5,205 nucleotides of DNA from Methanospirillum hungatei (lineage in GTDB: Archaea; Halobacteriota; Methanomicrobia; Methanomicrobiales; Methanospirillaceae). Numbering within the stretch: position 1 is the first letter of the stretch; every line of letters begins with the position of its first letter. Positions 1 through 5,205 of this stretch are shown here, in pieces. The stretch covers positions 1 to 5,205 of the forward strand of contig QKDV01000071.1 in assembly GCA_003251955.1 (NCBI GenBank). The letters are read 5' to 3'. The notes under the pieces were generated by a model that searched no databases, was not told the origin of the DNA, and saw only the letters and a list, made by a program, of their open reading frames with translations. The position numbers and the translations under genes were made by a program.

Positions 1-1040
1 TTGATATCCTCATCAACGATGACCACGTGTTTAAGGGAGGTGTGAGCAGCAAAGGCGGCAAGGATTGCGTTCTTCCCGTCCCCCTGCGTCCGCTTTCTGA
101 TCTGAACCACCCCATGCAGGTATCCACAGCCTCCCTTCGTGAGCACCACATCAGTCACACCGGTTACACCGGCAACCGCCTTGTAGATCAGCGGTTCATA
201 TGGTGCACCCATAAGGATCTTGTGCTCATCTCCACCAGGCAGAATACCATGGTAGATTGGATCAGCCTTCGTGTACATCCCGGTTATCCTGATAACCGGC
301 TGGGTACGGACGGGATCATAGGTTCCGGTGATATCAACAAAGGGACCTTCTTTTGCAGTCTCACCGCCGATGAACCCTTCCAGGATGATCTCTGCATCAG
401 GGACACGAACTCCGTTTGAAAGTGTCTTTACCTTGATCTCTCCGCCAAGTAGTTCTGCTGCATAAGGCAGTTCCATCCCGACCGGGACTCTGCTACAGCT
501 TGCTAGCATCACAAGGGGATGCAGCCCAATCGCAATCGCAACAGGGAGTTCCTTACCGTCAGCCAGGGCCTGTTTGAGCATGGTATGGGTGTGTCTACCT
601 TCAACAAGCCTCGCAACCAGTCGGTCCTTCCCTGACTGAAGCATCCGGTGCACCGATGCATTCTCAACCCCGTTGTACCGTGAGAAAACCACCCCTGCAC
701 AGACGTATCGGCCTGCATCGAGGGGATAATGCTTCATGATAGGTATCGTGTCAAGATCCGGAGCAGAACACGTGATGGTCCCATCTTCGATAACACTGCC
801 ATTATACTTACAGGCTGCCAGATGGGGGACTATCTTTTCAGCGGTCACCCCAAGAGAGAGGGCAAGGGCCTCCCTGCTTGCGATGACGTTCATCACTGCC
901 TTCTTCCCGTCAAGATCATGGAAGAAGAGTAGTTTATCAGTGCCAAAAGAACGCTTTGGTGCTTCATATTCTGAGGAGACAGGCTCATGGATGTCTATGA
1001 CCAGACCTTTGTTCCTCATCAGATCAATACAGGTTCTCAT
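1..1040 (-). CDS. ubiD: UbiD-family prFMN-dependent decarboxylase, C-terminus beyond window; probable anhydromevalonate phosphate decarboxylase
   Basis: I translated 346 codons from the ATG at 1040 down to the window edge with no stop. Family members usually have about 410-490 residues, so roughly the last fifth is missing. Residues 94-114 carry the family pattern around IPIMKHYPLDAGRYV, residues 126-133 read ENASVHRM (the N-x-S-x-x-R-M block that contacts the prenylated flavin and metal in UbiD enzymes), and residues 214-222 read PDAEIILEG, followed by G-P-F-V-D-x-T-G at 232-239. The glutamate-rich PDAEIILEG block corresponds to the acidic part of the family's Arg/Glu catalytic network; exact catalytic assignment needs an alignment. 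The gene starts inside the ubiX stop codon, so the cofactor enzyme and its client are co-expressed. Archaea lack ubiquinone. The known archaeal UbiD homologue that decarboxylates trans-anhydromevalonate 5-phosphate to isopentenyl phosphate is therefore the best functional guess. Another aromatic or unsaturated acid substrate cannot be excluded. Family assignment is firm, substrate is inferred. Confidence 0.93.
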   Translation of the reverse strand, partial: MRTCIDLMRNKGLVIDIHEPVSSEYEAPKRSFGTDKLLFFHDLDGKKAVMNVIASREALALSLGVTAEKIVPHLAACKYNGSVIEDGTITCSAPDLDTIPIMKHYPLDAGRYVCAGVVFSRYNGVENASVHRMLQSGKDRLVARLVEGRHTHTMLKQALADGKELPVAIAIGLHPLVMLASCSRVPVGMELPYAAELLGGEIKVKTLSNGVRVPDAEIILEGFIGGETAKEGPFVDITGTYDPVRTQPVIRITGMYTKADPIYHGILPGGDEHKILMGAPYEPLIYKAVAGVTGVTDVVLTKGGCGYLHGVVQIRKRTQGDGKNAILAAFAAHTSLKHVVIVDEDI

Positions 1041-1053
1041 TCGTATCCACTCC
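1037..1053 (-). promoter_or_regulatory. ATGA stop/start overlap and internal ribosome binding site of ubiD
   Basis: On the minus strand the ubiX TGA (1039-1037) overlaps the ubiD ATG (1040-1038). A GGAG at 1053-1050, within the ubiX coding sequence, lies nine bases before that ATG. This arrangement fixes the ubiD start and indicates translational coupling of the two genes. Confidence 0.8.
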
Positions 1054-1588
1054 ATCTGCTGGTGATCTCAAGTTCCATCCCGAGATGGTCAATGATCCGG
1101 GAGATCACAGCGTCAACAAGATCTTCAATTGTTGCCGGTCTGTTGTAGAACGGCGGGCTTGCCACCATAATAGTTGCTCCTGCATCATGGGCAGTGAGCA
1201 TATTGGTGATATGAATCCGGGAGAGAGGATTCTCCCTTAGCAGGAGAATACAGGGTCTGCGTTCCTTGAGGGTGACATCTGCCGCACGTGTCACCAGGTT
1301 AGGGGTGATCCCATTCGCCACCGAGGCAAGGGTCTTCATGCTGCACGGAGCGATCACCATTCCATCATGTCTGAATGATCCGCTTGCGATAGGTGCAGCA
1401 AGATCATCAAACCCATGGATGGTAACCGGAAACCCTGATAGGGAAACACTTTCATAGGCAGCAATCTCTCCGGCAACCGGGCTTACCACGAGGTGAACCT
1501 CGGCAACAGGAGAGAGGTGATGTAGGAGCCGGGCTGCATAGATCATGCCACTTGCTCCCGATACCCCGATAACAAATCTTCTGGTCAT
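1037..1588 (-). CDS. ubiX: UbiX flavin prenyltransferase
   Basis: This complete 183-residue protein is the usual UbiX/Pad1 length. The family joins a dimethylallyl group to reduced FMN to give the prenylated FMN cofactor of UbiD decarboxylases, in the cytosol and normally as a dodecamer. Visible motifs are the flavin-binding GVSGASG at 8-14, E46, APCSMKTLASVANG at 80-93, R101, K108, RENPL at 118-122 (usually RETPL) and PPFYNRP at 145-151 with R164. From remembered Pseudomonas aeruginosa numbering, E46, R101, K108, R118/E119, Y148 and R164 match the spacing of its active-site residues (E49, R122, K129, R139/E140, Y169, R185), so the enzyme looks intact. The ATG at 1588 is the first possible start because an in-frame TGA lies at 1594-1592. 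No good Shine-Dalgarno is visible: GGTTGAT at 1597-1591 is only two bases from the ATG. It is the first gene of the pair and ends with an ATGA overlap into ubiD. Confidence 0.96.
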   Translation of the reverse strand: MTRRFVIGVSGASGMIYAARLLHHLSPVAEVHLVVSPVAGEIAAYESVSLSGFPVTIHGFDDLAAPIASGSFRHDGMVIAPCSMKTLASVANGITPNLVTRAADVTLKERRPCILLLRENPLSRIHITNMLTAHDAGATIMVASPPFYNRPATIEDLVDAVISRIIDHLGMELEITSRWSGYE

Positions 1589-1921
1589 ACATCAACCAAA
1601 CAGCAGCCATTCTCAAGCCGGGTTCATAGTTCACATGGCAGGTGACTGCTCGTACCTTTATCGTTTAGTACCGATGGATGAAATACGCACCTGAGAAGAA
1701 GAGGACAGAAAATATGTGACAGGTGTCAGGAAAGGTTCAAAAAATAATACTCACACAAGACATAGCAGCCAAGCCTTTAAGACCAGCCATAAGTCGCGCA
1801 TATCCTGCGCACCATGGGGAGTTATAGAAATTAACGCCATATCCGATTTATCGTCAGAATAATATTCGTCGCATTAAGAATAATCCAATAAACGCGTTAA
1901 ATGGCAATTGGAGGGCATAAA

Positions 1922-1960
1922 ATGCACCAATTAGGAGTGATAGTATTTTATAGAGCTTAG
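1922..1960 (+). CDS. Possible 12-codon leader peptide ORF (hypothetical)
   Basis: The frame reads MHQLGVIVFYRA then TAG. What makes it worth listing is a GGAGGG at 1910-1915 placed six bases before the ATG, which is the ideal distance and as strong as the site of the downstream surface-protein gene. A second in-frame ATG at 1901 would give 19 codons but has no ribosome site. AATTGG (1906-1911) and CCAATT (1927-1932) form a 6-bp inverted repeat that would place the ribosome site and start codon in a stem-loop. It ends 79 bases before the surface-protein ATG. A purine-rich match and a short frame can occur by chance, and it would be translated only if transcription begins upstream of about 1905. 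No function is claimed. Confidence 0.2.
   Translation: MHQLGVIVFYRA
1945..1953 (+). promoter_or_regulatory. Candidate archaeal TATA box for the surface-protein gene
   Basis: ATTTTATAG resembles the archaeal TATA element. With the usual spacing of about 25 bases, transcription would start near 1975-1980, giving a leader of about 60 bases that contains the 9-bp inverted repeat. A competing candidate is CATATATC at 1975-1982, which would put the start near 2003-2007, inside that inverted repeat. The region is AT-rich, so either match may be fortuitous. Confidence 0.3.
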
Positions 1961-1991
1961 CGTAAAGATTAGCACATATATCTAGTGAACA

Positions 1992-2017
1992 GTCCATCTG
2001 GCCCATATCAGATGGAC
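1992..2017 (+). promoter_or_regulatory. Perfect 9-bp inverted repeat upstream of the surface-protein gene
   Basis: GTCCATCTG (1992-2000) and CAGATGGAC (2009-2017) are exact reverse complements separated by the eight bases GCCCATAT. The right arm ends nine bases before the Shine-Dalgarno at 2027. It could act in RNA as a stem-loop in the 5' leader, or in DNA as a dyad operator near the transcription start. There is no T-run after it, so it does not look like a terminator. Confidence 0.55.
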
Positions 2018-2026
2018 CATGCGGAT

Positions 2027-2034
2027 GGGAGGAG
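2027..2034 (+). promoter_or_regulatory. Ribosome binding site of the surface-protein gene
   Basis: GGGAGGAG lies five bases before the ATG at 2040. It decides between three in-frame ATGs (2019, 2025, 2040): the two upstream ones overlap or precede this site, and an in-frame TGA at 1986 limits further extension. Confidence 0.85.
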
Positions 2035-2039
2035 TAAAG

Positions 2040-5000
2040 ATGAAGGTTTGGAGATATCTGCCTTATATGATGGTGATTCTTCTCTGTCTCTGTGGAATAG
2101 CAGTGACAGCAGAGTTGACGCTCACCACCGGAATACCGGCTGTACAGCCAGATACGGTAAATCCGGCAGCACAGAATGGCGCAAGTGGCATATCAATTAT
2201 GGCTGCGGCATCAGATCCTGATGCATACACCCTGAAGAATTCGCTGACTCTGGGATCTATCCAGTATACCCTCACGAGGGATCAATGTGGGGGAGACCGG
2301 AAACAGATCACAACCGGAAAACTGAAACGTGTTCATCCAAAGGTGTATGACAATGGGGTCGTGTATGAGGAATGGAATGCCGGAGCAGCCCTGGTCGGGA
2401 GGTATGACTTCAACACCGGGACGTCCGGAACAATAAACCCATCAGGCCAGGAGCAGACAAATCCGGATGGATCAGGCAGAATGCTGGTCTATGAACAGGA
2501 TGCATCTCCCGGTACATCAATCAAGAACATATTCGTGTTTGATACCCAGACACAAACCTCATTCCAGATCTCGCCCAGTACATCCAACCAGAATCAGCCT
2601 GCAATTTCAGGCAGATACGTCGTCTGGCAGGACTGGAGTAGCGGAAATGCGGATATTGCCCTTGCTGATCTGAACAGCCGGAAGGTTGATCTGAACAGTG
2701 GCAGATACGACGTAAACAGCAACAGCGTTAACCTGATCTGCAAGGATCTTGGTGACCAGAGTAACCCGGACATCTCAGGCAACTATATTGTATGGGAAGA
2801 CTGGAGAAACGGTAATGCAGATGTCTACATGTATGATATCAGCGCCGAAAAGGAATACCAACTGACATCAGACAACTCAGATCAGAAAAATCCTAAGATC
2901 AGTGGAAACATCGTTGTCTGGGAAGACAACCGCAACGGCGGTTCCGACATATATGGAATGGATCTGAGAAACCTGCATGAGATACGCCTTTCAGGAGATG
3001 GAAATGCATTCAATCCTGATGTATCCGGTGTCCTCGTTGTCTGGGAGGATCGTTCCGGAAGTAACGCCGACATCATGCTTCTCGACCTGATCAGCGGAAG
3101 GATCTACAACCTCGGAAACGACCAGTTCGATCAGAAAGATCCATCCATATACGGTGATTATGTCGCCTGGGAGGATTACACAACAGGAAACCCGAACATT
3201 TACATCATGAAACTGAGTGGTTCGGGAATTAACTCAGGAGTCGGGCGTACACCTTCCGGAAATTATAATTTCTATGGCGCTGTTTACCGTTCAGGAAATC
3301 CGGTACCAATCGGCTCAACAATAACAGCAATGGTTGAGGGTGAAAGTGAAGCCAGGTGTAGTTTCACCATTGACAAGGACGGGGCATACGGATCACAGGA
3401 TGGAAAATACTTTGATATCCCAATCTACTCAGATGACGCCGGAAAGAAACTCACCTTCTATGTTGATGGAACTCCAGTAGATCAGTCCATTGTAATTGCT
3501 TCCGGTGGAGGAACCCAGATGCTGGACCTGAATATTTCAGGAACCACCATTGGATCCGGGCTGACCCAGGGCACCCAGACTGGAAAATATGAGTTTTATG
3601 GGGCTATCACCAATGAAGGCAACCCCATTCCAATCGGATCAACAATCACGGCCATGGTTGAGGGGTCAACCGATGTCCGTGGCAGTTTCATTGTTGATAA
3701 GGAGGGAGGATACGGAGTAGAGGGCAGTAAATACTTCGAAGTTCCTGTCTACTCCGGTGATGTTGGAAAGAAACTCACCTTCTATGTAGATGGTGTGCCA
3801 ATTGACCAGACCATTGTTATTGGAAAAGACGGGGGTATCCAGTCACTTGATCTGAGTTCAACATATGGAACAAGAGTGAACAGTTACCAGTTCTCAGGAA
3901 CTGCAACGCTGAATTCACAGAACGCTCCAAGTGGAACAACCCTGTTTGCACTGATTGATGGCAGAGTCAGAGGACAGACCTCAGTATATTCAACAGGGCA
4001 GTACTCCGGGCTTTCTGTCCCGGTTTATGCACCGGATTCAGGCAAGTACATCACATTTGCAGCAACATACAACGGAATCACGTACTACTCAGGTCAGCAG
4101 GTTCAGGTCAGTGCACGGGGCTCCGGAGGAGTCACCCTGATGTCAGCCGGTTCTCCGGAAATTGTCTCTGCAGAGTCAGTGATATCCCAGAACCTTGGTC
4201 TCTCGTTTACATCATCATCTTCTTCCCAGAATCAGTATGTGCTGAGTGGTTCTGCAATGATTGGAAATCAGTATGCTCCAAGCGGCACAATTATCACCGC
4301 TCTTGTGGGCAACGTGGGCAGGGCACAGACAACTGTCAGCACAACAGGACAGTACTCAGGCCTTACCATTCCGGTCTACTCATCAGATGCCAGCCAGTAC
4401 ATGACCTTTACAGCAACATACAACGGTGCCACCTACACAACCTCACAGCAGTACCTGGTTGGTAATACCGGAACCGGCAGTATTGGAGGCATTTCCCTGA
4501 TGTCCCTCGGATCAACCGGTGATGTATATGCTGATGGGATCATAACCCAGCGCCTTGATCTGACCTTCAGTTCCTCTTCCTCACCATCCCAGTCCAAATA
4601 TTGTTTCTACGGCATGGCAACCGTTGGAGGTTCTCCTCTCGAATACGGACGAATTATCTACGCAGTTGTAGACGGCCAGGCACGTGGACAGATCACAGTA
4701 TCCTCCGCTGGTCAGTATGGTTCAGCAAGCGGCCCGTACCTTGAAGTTCCAATCTATCAGGGTGATGTTGGTAAGACAATCAGTTTCCAGACTGACACCG
4801 GTTCTGAAGCAGATCAGACACAACTCATTGTTAACGGCCTTATACTGCCAAAGAACCTGAACTTCTCAAATAAACCGGCAAGTTATGCAGAGTTCACGGC
4901 AACTCCGGTTCAGGGAAGCGCTCCACTTTCAGTGAAGTTTATTGACAAATCAACAGGAAGCCCGAAAACATACTACTGGGACTTTGGAGATGGTACAACA

Positions 5001-5205
5001 TCCACCGAATCTAATCCAGTTCACGTCTACCGCCGTGATGGGATGTACTCAGTCGGTCTGGTTATCGGATACTGGAACGGACAGTCAAAGACTGCAGTTA
5101 AGCAGAATTATATCGCAGTAGGTGCAGTTACTCCTCCAAGTGCCCAGATCGGATTAAACCCGGGATGGAACTTCATATCCTCACCGAAGATGCTTGCTGA
5201 TGGAA
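2040..5205 (+). CDS. Large secreted surface protein with beta-propeller, Ig-like repeats and PKD domain, C-terminus beyond window
   Basis: 1055 codons are open from the ATG at 2040 to the window edge, so the gene is incomplete. Residues 1-24 form a Sec-type signal peptide: K2 and R5, a hydrophobic core at about 7-22, and a likely cut after V-T-A at 24. Residues about 97-392 are seven propeller repeats with the signature Q-x-N-P-x-I-S-G-x-x-V-V-W-E-D and a following DIY strand, as in the methanogen beta-propeller repeat family. Residues about 407-946 are five Ig-like repeats (407-514, 515-613, 614-730, 731-851, 852-946). Residues 947-1027 are a PKD domain with WDFGDG at 980-985. From 1028 a new segment begins with GWNFISSPK, a motif common in methanogen surface proteins. 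No membrane anchor or sorting signal is in view; it would be further downstream. Proteins of this architecture sit outside the cell, associated with the S-layer or sheath, and are thought to serve adhesion or contact. No enzymatic motif is visible. Architecture is firm, role is inferred. Confidence 0.93.
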   Translation, partial: MKVWRYLPYMMVILLCLCGIAVTAELTLTTGIPAVQPDTVNPAAQNGASGISIMAAASDPDAYTLKNSLTLGSIQYTLTRDQCGGDRKQITTGKLKRVHPKVYDNGVVYEEWNAGAALVGRYDFNTGTSGTINPSGQEQTNPDGSGRMLVYEQDASPGTSIKNIFVFDTQTQTSFQISPSTSNQNQPAISGRYVVWQDWSSGNADIALADLNSRKVDLNSGRYDVNSNSVNLICKDLGDQSNPDISGNYIVWEDWRNGNADVYMYDISAEKEYQLTSDNSDQKNPKISGNIVVWEDNRNGGSDIYGMDLRNLHEIRLSGDGNAFNPDVSGVLVVWEDRSGSNADIMLLDLISGRIYNLGNDQFDQKDPSIYGDYVAWEDYTTGNPNIYIMKLSGSGINSGVGRTPSGNYNFYGAVYRSGNPVPIGSTITAMVEGESEARCSFTIDKDGAYGSQDGKYFDIPIYSDDAGKKLTFYVDGTPVDQSIVIASGGGTQMLDLNISGTTIGSGLTQGTQTGKYEFYGAITNEGNPIPIGSTITAMVEGSTDVRGSFIVDKEGGYGVEGSKYFEVPVYSGDVGKKLTFYVDGVPIDQTIVIGKDGGIQSLDLSSTYGTRVNSYQFSGTATLNSQNAPSGTTLFALIDGRVRGQTSVYSTGQYSGLSVPVYAPDSGKYITFAATYNGITYYSGQQVQVSARGSGGVTLMSAGSPEIVSAESVISQNLGLSFTSSSSSQNQYVLSGSAMIGNQYAPSGTIITALVGNVGRAQTTVSTTGQYSGLTIPVYSSDASQYMTFTATYNGATYTTSQQYLVGNTGTGSIGGISLMSLGSTGDVYADGIITQRLDLTFSSSSSPSQSKYCFYGMATVGGSPLEYGRIIYAVVDGQARGQITVSSAGQYGSASGPYLEVPIYQGDVGKTISFQTDTGSEADQTQLIVNGLILPKNLNFSNKPASYAEFTATPVQGSAPLSVKFIDKSTGSPKTYYWDFGDGTTSTESNPVHVYRRDGMYSVGLVIGYWNGQSKTAVKQNYIAVGAVTPPSAQIGLNPGWNFISSPKMLADG
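2334..3215 (+). repeat. Seven beta-propeller repeats within the surface protein
   Basis: Residue ranges of the repeats are about 97-138, 139-183, 184-239, 240-281, 282-322, 323-364 and 365-392 (last one lacking its outer part). Repeats 4-7 are the clearest, with 41-42 residues and the core P-x-[IV]-x-G-x-x-V-x-W-E-D; repeats 1 and 2 are degenerate (VVYEEW and LVYEQD in place of VVWED). Seven copies are enough for a closed seven-bladed propeller. The repeats have diverged at nucleotide level, so this is an old duplication. Confidence 0.8.
2667..2729 (+). repeat. Three tandem 21-bp units (7 residues each) in propeller repeat 3
   Basis: Units at 2667-2687, 2688-2708 and 2709-2729 encode DLNSRKV, DLNSGRY and DVNSNSV. 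The first two share an exact 11-base start, GATCTGAACAG, and all three keep the frame. The following seven residues, NLICKDL, belong to the normal blade. This makes repeat 3 56 residues long against about 42 for its neighbours. Confidence 0.8.
3258..4877 (+). repeat. Five tandem Ig-like repeats within the surface protein
   Basis: Each unit follows the pattern Y-x-F-x-G, then P-x-G-[ST]-x-x-x-A-[ML]-V-[ED]-G, a glycine-tyrosine turn, [VI]-P-[VI]-Y-x-x-D-x-G-[KQ], and ends in a L-D-L or L-N-F strand. Units 1 and 2 are closest: GKKLTFYVDG is identical and a 23-base stretch is identical at 3441-3463 and 3765-3787, 324 bases apart, equal to unit 1's 108 codons. Units 3 and 4 form a second pair (TGQYSGL, TYNG) with an added segment starting LMS and ending in a serine run. 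Unit 5 mixes features of both types. The pairing suggests growth by duplication of units. Confidence 0.8.

Larger units (their letters stand above)
1589..2039. other. Divergent intergenic region between ubiX and the surface-protein gene
   Basis: This 451-base stretch has no substantial open reading frame and is visibly more AT-rich than its flanks, especially 1730-1990. It must carry promoters for both directions. For ubiX, minus-strand TATA-like candidates are CATATTTT (1716-1709) and the stretch around CGATAAAG (near 1655-1662), neither convincing. Other visible items are a 5-bp GC-rich inverted repeat GCGCA/TGCGC with a 5-base loop (1796-1810), an 8-bp palindrome AACGCGTT (about 1891-1898), a candidate micro-ORF (1922-1960) and a 9-bp inverted repeat (1992-2017). 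I saw no tRNA-like cloverleaf or recognisable riboswitch. Confidence 0.7.

Noticed and set aside
27..419. 130-codon open frame on the plus strand
   Set aside because: It lies antisense to ubiD, whose minus-strand translation shows clear family motifs throughout; the plus-strand product shows no recognisable motif.
736..1065. 109-codon plus-strand frame, with a second at 729-932
   Set aside because: Both lie opposite the N-terminal part of ubiD and the ubiX/ubiD junction and have no recognisable content.
1452..1634. 60-codon minus-strand frame overlapping the ubiX start
   Set aside because: It reads ubiX in another frame, has no ribosome binding site and a composition typical of a shadow frame.
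1621..1680. Short direct repeats GTTCA (1622, 1629) and GTACC (1652, 1668) upstream of ubiX
   Set aside because: Five-base repeats are expected by chance; spacing and surroundings give no support for a regulator site.
1701..1731. GACAG/GTCAG-like repeats suggesting an operator
   Set aside because: The copies are short and irregular, and do not form a regular dyad or array.
2063..2275. 70-codon minus-strand frame inside the surface-protein gene
   Set aside because: It is antisense to the conserved signal peptide and N-terminal region of a much longer coding frame; the same applies to the frames at 2594-2782 and 2882-3076.
3955..4140. 61-codon plus-strand frame inside the Ig-like array, and similar frames at 1985-2221 and 2467-2673
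   Set aside because: These are out-of-frame shadows of the surface-protein gene with no motif of their own.
2040..5205. Possible CRISPR or minisatellite array because of many repeated segments
   Set aside because: Repeats are protein-level domains with long periods and diverged sequence, without identical short repeats separated by unique spacers.

Overview
This window looks like part of the chromosome of a methanogenic archaeon, most plausibly from the Methanomicrobiales (Methanospirillum- or Methanoregula-like). The evidence is a large secreted protein with a methanogen-type surface architecture (signal peptide, WED-type beta-propeller repeats, Ig-like repeats, a PKD domain and a terminal GWNFISSPK segment), Shine-Dalgarno sites of archaeal/bacterial type, and a compact UbiX-UbiD pair of the kind archaea use for isoprenoid synthesis. 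The genus is an inference and cannot be proved from this sequence.

Layout. Positions 1-1588 (minus strand) hold a two-gene operon, ubiX then ubiD, overlapping by the four bases ATGA. UbiX makes prenylated FMN and UbiD-family decarboxylases use it as cofactor. In archaea the most likely role of this UbiD is decarboxylation of anhydromevalonate phosphate in the modified mevalonate pathway to membrane isoprenoids. The ubiD gene runs off the left edge and lacks its C-terminus. Positions 1589-2039 are a divergent, AT-rich intergenic region of about 450 bases. It contains promoter-like elements, a possible 12-codon leader ORF with a strong ribosome binding site, and a perfect 9-bp inverted repeat close to the downstream start codon. 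Positions 2040-5205 (plus strand) hold the first 1055 codons of a very large exported surface protein that is still open at the right edge.

The surface protein has a signal peptide, an apparently complete seven-repeat beta-propeller, five tandem Ig-like repeats of about 95-121 residues in two sub-types, a PKD domain, and the beginning of another domain. Its anchor region lies outside the window. The most distinctive detail is in propeller repeat 3, where a 21-bp unit is tandemly repeated. It adds exactly two units (14 residues) to an otherwise standard 42-residue blade.

No tRNA, rRNA, CRISPR array, insertion sequence or defence system was recognised. The two halves of the window do not appear functionally related; they only share the intergenic control region.
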